A stretch of DNA of 64,000 nucleotides from Trametes villosa (lineage: Eukaryota > Basidiomycota > Agaricomycetes > Polyporales > Polyporaceae), in NCBI GenBank assembly GCA_002964805.2, contig PUDQ02000049.1, positions 434,001 to 498,000 on the forward strand. The letters run 5' to 3'. Of the stretch, positions 46,138 through 58,925 are shown one piece after another; the stretch's first letter is position 1, and each line of letters opens with the position of its first letter. The notes beneath the pieces are model-generated. The model saw nothing but the letters and a program-made list of their open reading frames with translations, did not search any database and was not told the origin of the DNA. The translations under genes and the position numbers were made by a program.

Positions 46138-49100
46138 ATGGTTTGGAAATATGTCAAGGCAAACGTGAACTTCTATCGACTGCATTTTCTTGCATTGTAA
46201 GTCTTTCCGGTGCACATGTACCGCCTCTGATGCAAATTCTTGTTACAGCATCGTCGTCCCTTTGATTGGAGCAGCAATCCTCTGGGCCAGCAACGGACTG
46301 TTTCCTATCAGCTTCATCGACTCATTGTACATCTCCGTCAGTGGCGCAACTGGCACCGGGCTCGTCACTGTGGACTTGAGTGCTTTAACCATATGGCAAC
46401 AAGTCATCCTCGTTATCCTTCAGCTGGTCGGCAACCCAGTAAGCGCGACTTCGTATTGAATTCGCGCGCGCTTTTACTCATATGAGGCAGGCGTTTGTTG
46501 CCTGGGTAGTCGTCCTTGTGCGGAGGTAACATCGCATGCAGTTCATCGTTGCAGCAAGATTGACGGCATTCATACACAGATGGTATTTTCTCCGCAACCT
46601 GCGGCACATCGTCGCCGCCGAAATGGAGCGCCATCATACCATGCAGAACGCGCAGGACATCCCTCCTTCGCTTCGCCACATCAGGGAAACGCTGGCGAAG
46701 TTCCGGGAGGCACAGCAGGCCGACGCCGACGCACCCCGGCCGATCCTCAACCCCTCTCGGCGATCGCACCAGAATCGCGCTCCGAAGCCGGGATTGCGCG
46801 CGGATATGGTGCGGAGGCTGGACGTCGCACCGCAACCCATCAACCCTATGGGCTCGCAGGCGCCCAGAGTAACGACAGACAGAGCCACCGAGGCGACCGG
46901 CGTTGACGCGCTCAGCAGCGGTGCAAGCCGCCGGTCACGGAAGACCTCCGTGCTCTCCGCTTCTGCCCCGTCAGCCCACCTGGAGGACGACTTCGGTGGT
47001 TTCCCTACCATCCACGGCATGCTATCCACCCTAGCGCGCAGGATCTCTCCGCGGTTAGAGCGACGGCTGCAGCGCACTTTAACGGTCCCGCGCACAGAGA
47101 CGCTCGTTCCGCAAGCTGCGGGGGTCGTGAGCGATGACGGGAGTGCTCCTATCAAGCGTGTCCCCTATCTCAGCTTCAGCGCAACCGTCAGGCGCAACTC
47201 TTCGTTCTACGGCTTGACGGCGGAGAACATCGAGGAGCTCGGTGGAGTTGAATACCGCGCGCTGTGTTCGCTATCCTGGATTGTACCGGCGGTGAGTGTC
47301 GGCCTCCGACAGTATCTGTGGTCGGCTAAACGCGGCTACGATTATAGTACTATTTAGGGTTGCTCAGCATTTCGTTCGTCGTCACCGCGCCGTACATGTC
47401 TATGTCGAGGTGGCGAGAGAACTACCTTCCCCCTCTCCAGCACAAGGTCATCAACCCGGTGTGGTCAGTCAAACAGGCATAGTGTGATCGGAGGCTCTAA
47501 ATTCACGATGCGCAGGTTCTCGGCGTTCCAGATCATCGGCGCTTGGGCAAACACAGGTAGAGCACGTCCTCTATTCGCAGATGATTCATACTCCTAGCGA
47601 GTGCTCACGCCGTTGCACAGGAATGTCGCTCGTAGATCAAAATATGGTGCCCTTCCAGACGGCGTACCCGATGATCGTCTTCATTCTGATCTGCGTGCTC
47701 GCGGGGAACACATGTCTGGTGGGTCACCGTGGGCGTGTGTAGGCGCCGTCGCATGTCCGCTCACCCGTCGCTTCCCCGCAGCCGATGTTGTGAGGTTCCC
47801 GCCTTCCCTCCCCGGATGCAGTACTCTAACCGCTTCTCTTGCGCCGCAGCCTTCGTCTGTTCATGTACGTCCTGCATACCGCACACTGTCAGGCGTGTCA
47901 CAGGCACCGACTGATCGCCCGCAGCTGGCTCCTGACGAAGCTCCCTGGCCGCTCGCGCACAAAGGAGTCCCTGCACTTCCTGCTCGACCACCCGCGCCGG
48001 TGCACGATCTACCTCTTCCCCTCGCGGCAGACGTGGCTCCTGCTCGGCACCGTCATGCTTCTCAAGTGCGTCGCTCTCCGATAAGCTCCCGCCTTCCTCG
48101 GGTGGGCGGGAAGCAGAGACGTCCGGACCCTGATTCTGACCCTGACCCCGATCCCCGATGACGCAGCTGCACGAACCTGTTCTTCTACCTCGTGCTCGAC
48201 ATCGGGAACGAGGCGACGGACTCGCTGCCGTTTGGCGTCAAGTTCGTCGACGCGGTGTTGGATGCCGCTGCGTGCAGGAACGCGGGGTACCAGCCGATCC
48301 CCATGTCCAGCTTGATGCCTGCCGTACAGTGCGTGGCTCCATCCTACGATCCATGCCCACACGGCTAACGCCTGCGCGCCCAGGGTGCTCTCCGTCATCA
48401 TGATGTACATCGCGATCTACCCGATAGCCATGAGGTATGGTGTCTTCCCACCCCCCGTCACAATATTTGCCAGGGGATTACCCGCTGACTGGCATGCCGC
48501 AGCGTGCGCGCGACGAACGTGTACGAGGCGAGCTCCCTCGGCGTGTACGAGAGCGACAGCGAGGACGACGAGATCAATGACGATGCACACTGGAACCGCC
48601 CGTCCGAGTCGCGCGTCGCGATCTGGGGCCGGTACTTGATGCGCCACGCGCGCAGGCAGCTGTCATTCGGTACGCACTACCGCTCCGACCGCATTTTGCC
48701 ACAGGCCTAATGCTGATGCGTGTGGGCAGACATGTGGTGGCTCGCCGTCTCGCTCTTCTTGCTCTGCATCATCGAGGTGTGTGCGCTGCAATCGGAGGGG
48801 ACGGGCGTCATCGCTGAAGCGTGGCGGGTAGCGGCGCAACCTCACAGACCAGAGCAAACAGTCGTACTTCAACATCTTCGCGCTGCGTGAGTGACGTGCC
48901 CCGCTGGAAGCCCTCTCGGACGACGCTGACCGGCGTACAGTCTTCGAGCTCGTCTCCGCGTACGGCACCGTCGGACTGTCCCTCGGGATCCCAGGGGTAC
49001 GTCCCGCCGCGCACCCCTACGCAGAGTTAATCATCATTGCTCACCCGCCCACAGCGCAACTACGCCCTCTCCGGGGACATGCACACCCTCTCCAAGCTCA

Positions 49101-49468
49101 TCGTCTGCGCGGTCATGCTCCGCGGGCGCCACCGCGGGCTGCCCGTCGCGCTCGACCGCGCCGTGCTCATGCCGAGCGAGTTCCTCGCCATCCACCAGGA
49201 CAGCCAGCAGCCCGCCGCGCACGCGGACGAACACGGCGCGGACGAGAAGGGCAGCGGCGCGTATGGAGAGAGCGAGGACGCGCGCGTGGTGCTGCACGAC
49301 CCGGACGAGCTCGCGGCGCGCATGCGCCTCCGCACGCGCACGATCAGCCTCATCGTGGAGGAGCGGCGCGAGCCGGGCGGGAAGGAGGCGGCGTGGGCGC
49401 CGGATCGCGTGCTGGAGGAGAGCCGCGGGACGAGCGTGGAGGGTGGGGGGAGTGAGCGGAATGTCTGA
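46138..49468 (+). CDS. TRK1: Trk-type high-affinity potassium transporter
   Basis: Plasma-membrane K+ uptake protein. Seventeen exons join in frame to 788 residues: 46138-46196, 46249-46438, 46491-46525, 46580-47291, 47348-47463, 47516-47556, 47621-47718, 47782-47789, 47850-47864, 47925-48065, 48167-48328, 48384-48434, 48503-48669, 48730-48776, 48832-48886, 48941-48996 and 49055-49468. Pore-loop filter regions are visible as SGATGTGLVTVDLS, WANTGMSLVD and SAYGTVGLSLG; the conserved LPMFLRLF is encoded across two consecutive micro-exons of 8 and 15 bases. A long hydrophilic cytosolic loop (about residues 100-320) follows the first pore unit, as in fungal Trk proteins. Helix blocks such as LHFLLDHPRRCTIYLFPSRQ and HTLSKLIVCAVMLRGRHRG are typical. 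The tail is charged. The start MVWKYVKANVNFYRLHFLAF places the first helix at the usual distance. Confidence 0.93.
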
Positions 49469-49766
49469 GTGGGCGTCGTGCGAGCGGGGTGAGGCCTAGC
49501 AGTATGATATAATGAGCGTCATGACCTGTACTATCTGAATCAGCCTACGTCTTCGTGTGTGTATGGGATAGTTTAGATTTGGATCTTGTACGCATACACT
49601 CCGTTACTCTGGGAAGCTCTCTGATATTCCGTCCATAGTTTGCCATGCGATCCTGTATCTTCTCATAACTTACGTTCACACAATCTACTGAAAAACGCCG
49701 GCTCTGTCTGTGAAACGTCGAAAATCGTGGTATATATGTAGCAGGAAGTACACCGGGCTGGTGACT

Positions 49767-52700
49767 TCATGTGCTGAATGTCAGTATGCTATCTCTGATC
49801 TTGAGGCGCACGCTACGCTCTGCCGTCCACTCAAAGTGTACGTTCACTAGCGTGGCCTCGATGCTCATGTTCCCTACGCCATCCAGTAAACATCGCGTCG
49901 AAAGGGTATGGAATCGCATAAACAAACCTGCATCTCCGATGTGGAACTCCAGCCTTTTGAACGGCTCCGAGCCGCCATGGCCTTGGCGCGGGGGCGCTCC
50001 GGGCATGAACAGACTCGTGAAACTTGAGCCGACCTTCCACACGAGCACATCTGCCTCTTCGAGCGAGACTGTGACGAGGCGGCGCCCGTCAGGCGAGAAG
50101 CTGCATGCTGTCGTCCGCTTCTTGTGGCCTTCCAGGACGTAGAGGCGCGTTGCGGTCTTCAGGTCGTACATGACCACTGCGCCCTCGCTCGTACCAACCG
50201 CTAGCCGCTGAGAGGCCATGTGGAAATCGACCGTGGGGAACCTACGCGATGCGGTGTGAATTTTGAAACACGTAGGGTTGGGACGCAGATAGAAGTCTGC
50301 TCACGTCTGGACCACATGGCTCAGGATCTCGGTCGCCGAGTCTAAGACGGCGTCGCGGCTCGCGCTCGAGTTCGGGTCGAGGGACTTGACGATCGCCTCG
50401 ACAAGACGCGGGAGGTTCCCGTACAGCACGAGCGGCTTCTTGCGGATGAGGAAGATGACGAGCTGCATGACGGACTTGCGGTGCTGCACGCTGCGCGGGT
50501 GCAGGATGTCGATCGCGAGCGTCGTCATGAACAGCGGCGTGTTCCCCGCCGCGATCTGCAGCACCGCCGCGCGCGCCTGCACGCCGATGTTCGGCACCGC
50601 GATCGCCTCCTTCTTCGTGGTGGTCGCGAGCGTGAAGAGCGCGCGGAGCATCTCGACCGCGTCGACGTATTGTTGCCAGACTTGGAAACCGCGCGAGCAG
50701 AGGTCGATCGCGAGGGACCGGTGTGGAGATGTTTCGTCGTGTAGGTAGAGCGCGATGGACTTGGCGATGTCGGTGAGCGTACTAGTAAGGATATGAGTAC
50801 GATTATTGTGAGCCATTTGTGCCGCTTTACCTCGTAGGCAGCAAGGTATATTTGTCAACGGCAATGAAGCCACATATACACAGTGCTTTGGCGCTCTGCG
50901 GCGAATCCCTCTCTTTTTCCGCCCTTGTGACCGGAACTGTGATAGGTGAGGATCAATCTGCGCAACCTCCGGATGCATTAGACCTACGATATTGTTGCCA
51001 TGCTTCCACTAGTTCTGTGGTTTCGTTGTCGGCCAGCCGCGCCACGCCGGCATCGAGCAACAGGCGAACAGCATGTCGTACCTCCGCCGCTATTCCAGAG
51101 TTTAGCCATCTAAGCTGCTGTTCGATTGACCTAAGTAGGCTTACATTGTGTGTGTAGCATATGATGGGCGAGGCGCGGGAGGCTCGGATGCTGGTGGTCG
51201 AGAACCAGCTGACCGATAGAAGCCGCATAGAATGTCGTGACTGTGCTCGCGTCCTGGGCGAGATCTGTTGCGAGTATGTATGAGATTCATAGGAGCAGCG
51301 GAAGCGGTAGGGATCATGTTTCTGCTGACCTTCGAACTGCGCGAGGAAGTGTAGCAGCGACAGGACCGCTAACGCCCGATCTGCAGACGCCTCCGGGGAC
51401 ACTGTCCACACACTCGACGAGTTATGTTGCGGGACGATCGTCAAGGTCTCCGGGCTACTCAATTGCTTAGATACCTCCCTTCTGCCATAGCCGAGCGGAC
51501 GTACCTGGCAATGCCCAGGGTAGCAGACGCAGGTTTCACCGCCAGCCCCTCGTTGCATATCGTGTCGATGCCCTCGCTAATGCCGAAGGTGAGCAGTACG
51601 GATAGTAGGGCGCGCGCGTGTTCAAGCTTCTTCTTGGGACTGAGACCGGCCGTAGAGAGCGCTGGACTGGGAGACAACTGCCTCAGGAGAGCCGGTACAT
51701 CTAACACAACGGTGGATGCTGTGAAAATTTTAGTATGTTGCAGCGGGCCTACGCGAGGGCTCTTACCTGCATCTGGCAACGAGTACCCCGGTGAAGCCAA
51801 CGCTTGCCTCTTCCCCGGTGCTCGGTCCATATACCTGCAACGGACCTCCTCAGCCCGGCTATATGCGCGTGATAAAATCTCCACGTACCACTCATGCCAG
51901 CCGCCCTGTAGCAGAAGCTCCTCGGCCTTCTCCACACTCATGGACCGCCAGAACTCCCGTGTGCCAGTGTCCCATAGTCGAGCACGGCCGTCGGTATATA
52001 CCAGGAGCAAGTTGTTCTCTCCGAGGCACAGCCTCCTCAGAGGCGCAGCGGAGGCGGGCACCAAGTACACACTGCGAGCATATATCAGCAGTGGCTTCAA
52101 AGCAAGGCCAGAAGAAAACCAGGGGAGCATACAACTGGTACCCGTCCACCGCAACCACGGCGATCGTCCCGTCCTGGGAGATACAAAGCATACAGCCGTG
52201 CAGCCGGCCGACGTCCTCGTCCTCGAGGGATATCACGCGTGCGAGCGGGGTCGTAAACACCGTCCACCGCGCGCACAGCTTCAGCGTCCTGCAGATAAGT
52301 CAGCGGCAGAGTCTATACCCCTAAACGCAACGGACGTACTCGAGGTCCCAGATGGCGATCGTGCCGTCGTCCGCGCCGCCGACGATGAGGCGTTCCCCGG
52401 TCCGGTGATTCTGCACGGTGTCGAGAGTGAGGACCGCTCCCGGTAGAGGGAAGTCGGACCAGTGAGCGGAGGGATTATCGTTCTGTGCGCTCTCGTGGAG
52501 GGAGGAACGTCGAATTCGGCCGTCCGCTACAAAAGATCAACGGCTAGTCGGTTGGTGAGCCAACGGCACGTACTGTAGCCCAGGATGATCAGATCGAGCT
52601 CCAGAGGTAGCGTCGAGGAGACTCGCGGGGTGGACTGCGCTGCAAACGCGTCTGTCCGCGCCTTCCACAGCGTTCGTGTATTTAGCTTGTCCACGGGAGA

Positions 52701-54879
52701 GTCGGGCAGAGAGAGAGAGGTATGATGTATTCGCCGACGGCCATGCTTGAGACGGGTAGAAACAACGTGCCCAGCTGGGGTGAGGGCCGCCGCATCGTAC
52801 GGCGAGAGGGGAATGGTCTGCGACAGCTTTGGCCTGTGAAGAAATGGGCATATGCGCAGTTGTCAGGAGATAGAGCCATGACTGACTGTGATTCCTCGGC
52901 TTTGTCGTCGGGGGGTATTGAAGAGACGTTGTACACGAGTAGGCAATCCTAGATGGATGTCAGGGTTCATGTCGTATCTCGGCCGAACAGTACGCACCGA
53001 TTTCAGCACCGTGAACACCTCGTGGCCAATCCACCGCACGTCCTGTATCCCAGTTACAGGTAGCGCAGGCAGGGTCTCGACCACACCCTGTGCCCACTTG
53101 CTAATCTGAGGACATCGAACACCGGAGCTCAGGGTCTCAGGGTCCACATACACTAACTTCCGCGAAGCACGCACCAACAACTCGTGTGCCGACCACGCAC
53201 ATAACCGCACATCCGCATCGCCATCGTGTGCCCGGAGGCCGAGTAGCGGTTCCGTTAATCCAAGCTCCCCATGGTCGACCTCATCCCCGAGCTCGAGACG
53301 CTCGAAACCCGTGCCATCTTCTGTCCCTGGGATGTTCTCGGTCGACAGCGCCTTAAGCGCTTTGAACGGGTTTGGCAACGGGAGGTGGCTGGAGGAGTGC
53401 GATCCCGGGAGATCCGCAGGCTCCGGCGGGGGGTCGTTAATCCTGAGGGAGCGAGAGACGAGGCGACCAGCGGGGCCCGCATGGAAGAGGGTGAGGGTAT
53501 CTGCCAAGAAAGCGCGAAACCGTAAGCCTGTGGGGAAGCAGCAGCAGTCCGACAGATGTCCCCACGGTCGTGCTCGGCGCGCAGGCCGATAGAGTTCAGG
53601 GGCCCGTTCAGCGTCCACTGCCCGAGCTGCTCGAGCGTCGCCTCCCCCGCCGCATCCATGCCGAGACGTAGCTCGTACGCGACGACGAGGGCCTGGTTCT
53701 CCGAGTCGCCTGCGCCGGCGTCGAGGAACTGGTTCGTGGGGTAGAGCTCGTCGGGCGACGCGCACGCGAAGAGTATGATTGACTGTGGGACGAATGTAGT
53801 GTACATGCGGCGCGTAGGACTAATTAGCGGGGGACGTCTCCGAGGGCGGGCCGGCGCACCTCTTCGGACGCGGCCACGAGGAGATTTCTCCAGACCCAGA
53901 GTACGGAGGGCGTCGGCTGAGCCTTCCCACCCGAAACGGGCTTCGGCTTGGCCTCCACATGCGTAGACGCGATGCACGACCCGTCGAGGGTCGAGTGCAC
54001 GGAGAGACCGCCCGATGTATGGAGGCATGAGATGTATCGGCCGCCCTCATGCACTTTGAGCGCAGACACGGAAGAGCCAGGACGAGAGGATGGGGGATAC
54101 ACATGACAGCGGAGGTTCAGAGCGTACGCGCCGCTTGGTTCAGGTGAGGCGGCGGGTAGCAGTGTCGGCGAAGGCGGGTTAGACAAGGAGTGTGTGGAAG
54201 AGGAGGGAGACAAGGCAGCCGATAGATAACTTCGTGTGTCTTCTTTACGCAAGCTGCTGCTAGGGACAGAAGTGCCCTGGGAGGACGCGTTGGAATCCTT
54301 CTCCGTGCGAGTGCGGGAAGTAGACGAATGCCGTTCCCGACTCTGTCTCCCCTTCAGCATTCCCCTCATCCTCTCCCGTTCTTCGTCAAAGTCTACATAG
54401 TTCTTTGGGGCTTCCGCAGACTCAGTGGAGACAGATGAGACGACGCGAGAGCGGGTCACTTGGAAAGGCGAGAGCGCAGACTTCAGAGACGAGGGAGACG
54501 CGGAGCGAGAAGACGGGTGACCCAAGCCTCGATAGCGGCGAGGACTAGTGGGCGGAGACGTCGGCTGTGAGGAGCTGGTGCTGTGTGGGATAGACACGGA
54601 TATTTCAGGCTGCGCTGGGGTAGAGTGGCTTGAAGACCGCAAGACGAAGAACGAGCCATCCGTGCAGCCTAACGCGACGCCACGGGCCCCTACGATGTCG
54701 CTGCGTCCCTCCGACGCACTTGACGTGTCCTGGTATCCCCATGAGGTGACAGTGGAAGGCGTACTCTGCGAGAAGCTCTCTTCTACGGTCACGGTGTTGT
54801 CGGCACTCCTGGTGCGGCTAGGGTAGGGCGGAAGGGAGACGGGGATGGTGAGCGCATATGTGTCCATCTTCGCAGGCAT
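49767..54879 (-). CDS. large WD40-repeat protein, WDR7/rabconnectin-3 beta-like
   Basis: A long multi-exon gene; I support its start (MPAKMDTYALTIPV at 54879, or MDTY at 54867), end (DSILTFST, stop 49767-49769) and many exons, but did not fix every splice site. The first exon (to about 53867) is Ser-rich and contains LGCTDGSFFVLRS. Middle exons hold WD-type strands: ERLIVGGADDGTIAIWDLE (near 52350-52410), MLCISQDGTIAVVAVDGY and LLLVYTDGRARLWDTGTREF (near 51960-52030). Towards the end come helical repeats (ALYLHDETSPHRSLAIDLC, RARAAVLQIAAGN-like stretches at 50301-50800), then AVGTSEGAVVMYDLKTATRL and CSFSPDGRRLVTVS. From memory this order, N-terminal WD repeats, helical middle, C-terminal WD repeats, is that of WDR7, a partner of DMXL/Rav1 in V-ATPase assembly. 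The assignment rests on layout. Confidence 0.7.
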
Positions 54880-57064
54880 TCGTGGAGAGGTGGTAGTAGA
54901 CTCCTAGGACATGCAAGCTGCGAGCCACAGATATTCACAGAAGAGAACCGTCGATTCTGAGCGTCGGAGGGACAGGGAGCGCGGCGAGCACTCAGCACGA
55001 CGAGTAACGCGTCGAGCCCGGGCTTTCGGCCCGGGAGCATTCTGCCTGCCCTAACGTTCTCACGCTCGCCCTATATAAACGGATGCTACGCGTGCTCGAA
55101 TTTCTTCGTGCGGCAGACCGGCCATACTTTTCCCCATGTTGCTCATGACTGCAATGCTACCTTCGGGTGCATTTTGCGCGGTTGTTCGAGTGTCAGGCCG
55201 GTCCCAGAGGAACACGGACGTCTCAGCGCCCTCATTCTTCTCTACTCGATACTTCTCGTAGAGAGGATGGGCCGGTGGTTCTGTACAAACCTTCTTATCC
55301 CTTGTCAGTACTTTAGTAACAAGACATGAATCCACTCGTATCCTACGTACTGTGCAGGTGAACATGTCGCGTCATTGTCGACGTTCCCGACGAGTTTACA
55401 CACCGACAACTCGACGTAATTTTTTTAGGATATCGAAAGCGTAGTGATAGCTGCGGAACGCAAACTGGCGTCCTTATTTGGCTCTCCTATGTATGTCACG
55501 GCCTGCCGCGGAGTAACACTGGAGTAACCTTATGCGGTATGTAAGTTCGAAGTACGGATCGCGGTCTGCTGCCGTGGACGAGCAAGATTGAGGAAGGCGT
55601 GGAGCGTTGCACTCGGCCACCAGGCTGCTGGTTTTGTAAGTTACCTCTTTCGCTTCAAGATGAACTCCCAGCTGATAAACTCTATCCGCTACACGCTCCC
55701 CACCGGGAATTCTCGCGGGCTATCAGATCTCTTCCGACCCAACCTCCATGATCCCCGTAGCACTATGTCATCGGGCTCTCTGACGGAAGTCAAGTACTCT
55801 GGCGGTTGGTCTCGTCCACACACACAAGTCCTATACCTGGTCGGATCCGGCTCTGGGTCTTTCTGTGTCGCCTGAAGCGCGTTCGTATCAGCAGCAGACT
55901 CGGAGGCAAACGCAGCAAGTCCGCGGGTCCGCCAGATGGCACGAGTCCTATTACTCTACAGCTCTAGGCCTGGACAGTTCAAACCACATACAACCGTATT
56001 CGGCTCCTCCAGGACAGCCTCGCGCAGTGGCCGCGCATCCTTCTGCTCGGCGCACAGCCAACATCGATACCGTCATGGGCACTCTTGACGCCTACGGTGA
56101 AGATCACCCATCTATCGCGTTTATGGGAAGGTAGAAGGACAGCCGCAATCGACCCTATCGCAGGTATGATCAGGTGCGGATCGCTCGCTCCCTCCCCCGC
56201 GCTTGCGCTCTCATGTTCATCTTCCAGGGACGCTGGATGCTGGAAACCGATGCATGCGAACCTTCACAGGAGCACCCTAGGGGGCTGGACGGCGGAACCT
56301 CTCATTCGCGGCATCTACTAGAGGTTGGCCAATCGGGGTTGGAGTTGTCAGTGTAATTCCGAACGGCTTTGAATCCCGGCTCGAACGCTGACACCCTGTA
56401 CTAGGACGTTGACTACAGTGGTATCAGGTGGTCGCGCTCAAGCAGAGCAATCAGGGATCGCTTGCCAGATGTGTAACGCCTTCGTCGATTTGCATCGTAT
56501 TATAGTTCACTCATGCTTTGCGGCGGTGCTAATCGCGACCTGCTCTAGACTTGCCTGAGGGCGAGGCCGCCGCTGAGTGTGACCGTCATGCCGCGGTGTA
56601 TCAGTTCGAAGTTTCCACCGGAACGGAGCCCGTGCGTACTCGCCCTCTGTCCCCCTCATCATGGCAGCCTGGAGGCCGGCAGGCATACTTAACAATTCAC
56701 CGTGTTGGATTAGTACACCTTGTGAGGACCGGTACGTCTCTGCGCCAAACACGTGCTGGCGATTTTCGCAGCTACGCGGCGATTCTCCGTCTAGAAGCCA
56801 TGTAGGATGCACATCACTGCGCCCACTACCACAATGACGTCCTTCTCGCACAGCCCCCTGGCTCAACAGGTGAATTCGTGACCTTTCTCTGTTACTCGAT
56901 TACACTGACAGATTAGGGCATACAATTCACTTGTGGTTAAAAAGCACATATAGCGGCATACACGGGACGTACCTCCTTGATTTGTACTGCCCCAAAGTAC
57001 CCCACCGAACATATAATCCCCCACTGGGTCCAGCCTCCCCCACACTCTGCCGCCCCCCTGCCAG
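54880..57064. other. sparse region with unplaced coding-like stretches
   Basis: About 2.2 kb. A TATA-like element (TATATAAA, 55071-55078) sits upstream of plus-strand DNA. At about 55865-56134 (+) there is a Gln/Ser/Pro-rich open frame (RSYQQQTRRQTQQVRG ... DHPSIAFMGR) that looks like the cytosolic tail of the small membrane proteins further right. I could not find its start or membrane segment. On the minus strand 56507-56866 a hydrophobic piece (DVIVVVGAVMCILHGF) and a tail-like frame ending STAAKHE may belong to another such gene. Both are tentative. Confidence 0.3.
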
Positions 57065-57780
57065 ATGACGAGTACTACCCTCTGCTGTCCCCCGGCCGCT
57101 CGCGCCGCCGACAGCCCTGGGCTAGACGGCAGCGCGCCGTCCGTCACTGGTGCCGCCATCGCCGGCTCGCTCATATTCGGATGTGCGTCTGCTTCCGTTG
57201 GCGATGAGCCTGGTTCTGAGATTACTGACCGCGCGCCACAGTCATATTTTTCGCCTTCATCGCCGCCCTCTTCTACTTTCGTTACCGGCACGGCGCATTT
57301 CTCGCGAGGATGAGGCGCTTCGACTTGGAGGCCCTCCGCATCAATTCGCAGCAGCTTGATTACCGGAGTTGGCGGAAGCGCGTCCGCGAATACCTATGGG
57401 CGACCCTGTGTGGAGAACGATTCGCCGCCCCCGACCCACCCCACGCTCAAGCCGCCGCCCGCGGCCGCTCCCACGTTGATGCCCCGGCGGTCGGCGTACG
57501 TCCCCCACAGCCGGCACACCTTTACCCACCGACTCGCCACTATCACTTCCACCCTGAGTACAACATGTACGTGATGTACGACACCGTCTCGCGAGAAGCT
57601 GCGCATCCCTTCCCCACATATGGAACGGACCCGGACGAGCCCTCCTACCACGATGGATGGTTCCAGGAGGCTGCTCCGCGCCTCACCGGTGCGTTTGCGC
57701 CTGACCGTGACGCCGGGACCCCACGTCGTGATTCGGGCGTTTGGGGTGGGGGGACGTACGGAGATGCCGTCGTTTCATAG
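57065..57780 (+). CDS. small single-pass membrane protein, split-helix type 1
   Basis: Exons 57065-57182 and 57242-57780, phase-1 intron of 59 bases, give 218 residues. A short N-terminal part (MTSTTLCCPPAARAADS...) precedes a membrane helix assembled across the junction (GAAIAGSLIFG | FIFFAFIAALFYFRY). A basic stretch (RHGAFLARMRR) follows, then a cytosol-like tail rich in Pro, His and Tyr, ending GDAVVS. No family recognised. The first exon is exactly as long (118 bases) and in the same phase as that of the neighbour at 58926. Confidence 0.65.
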
Positions 57781-58925
57781 TAGCCTACTACTAGGCAGTG
57801 CTACGAACCCTAGTATGACCCGTCACGAGGTGCGCCTTCGGTTTCCCCCGCCGTTGATGCAGTGTTTAACTGGGACGGCTTACAGACACTCCATGCCCCT
57901 TACGATTCTCATGAAGCTCTCGTGCCATGTTTTGCTTTGGACCTTGTTATGCAACGACTATGACTTAGACTGCTGAAATAAAGGACGCAAGCACAGCCAT
58001 TCATGCAGTACTGTCGTTGGCGGTACAGAAACGGCTTCTTTCTAATCAGAACCACTATACTTTCCGAGTAAGCAGTGCCGCCCCCGGCAGCCGCTGCGCT
58101 TTGTGCGCCCAGGCTCACGGCGGCGGTTCTGCCTCTCCTAGGTCCAGGCAGACGCAACACCGCATGCCACAACACAACATTAATGACGCCCGTTTGTATG
58201 TTCAGCGAACCTTCTCCGCAGCGGTTCCCGAGGAGTGCTGCCAAGTACTAGCCGCGGTCTAGGTCCTCGACTGAATGGACCGCCGCGCACCCAGCGTGTC
58301 GGACAGCGGCACGTACAGTGGCCGCCCAGTCTAAACCTCAAACGGAGTTCGACGTTAAAGGCCCCGAGATTCTGCCATTTAGACGTGGGACACACACATC
58401 TCGCGCCCGACACGAGCACGGCAGCAAGCGTCGGGCAGAGGCGAAAAGGGCATAGCGCGCTCGCACCTGCCAAACAACAGCTCCCGGTGCCCGAGATCCG
58501 TGGGCCTGCGGCAACTCGGTGTCCTATGAGCAGAGCAGAACAGCAGTCGCACTGTCATAGTACGTCAGCGCGAGCCATCGCGCGACTGACGATCAATCGC
58601 GCCTGCAACGCCGATGCCGACAACGTCCACGGGAGCCCGCATCCGAGCGATGGGATTGGCGCCTCGACGTGCGACGTCCCGCCAAGCGTCGGGCTGGCCC
58701 GCTTCCCCACGCAAAGAAGCTTCTCAGGCGTCGGCGGCATCTCCCCAGCTGCTTCCATCCGTCGGTTAGCGGGCTCGCAATGCAGCGCAGGGCGCATCTC
58801 CATCCGCTTTAAACCCGCATGGCCGCGCCGTTAAATAGCAGCGTGCCCCGCAGGGGCGCGGGTCCCGCCCTGGATGCTCCAGTAACGCCTGCCCACTGCT
58901 GCCGCGAGGCTCCCGACGCGCACTG
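57781..58925. other. intergenic region between two small membrane-protein genes
   Basis: About 1.1 kb. A 199-codon plus-strand frame at 58235-58834 lacks motifs, and its last part is likely 5' UTR of the next gene (an AT-rich TTAAATA lies at 58832). No gene supported. Confidence 0.4.

Noticed and set aside
55588..55875. 95-codon plus-strand open frame
   Set aside because: It stops without motif and the following tail-like frame cannot be joined to it by a credible intron; left as an unplaced region.
58235..58834. 199-codon plus-strand open frame
   Set aside because: No domain, biased composition, and it probably overlaps the promoter and 5' UTR of the 58926 gene.
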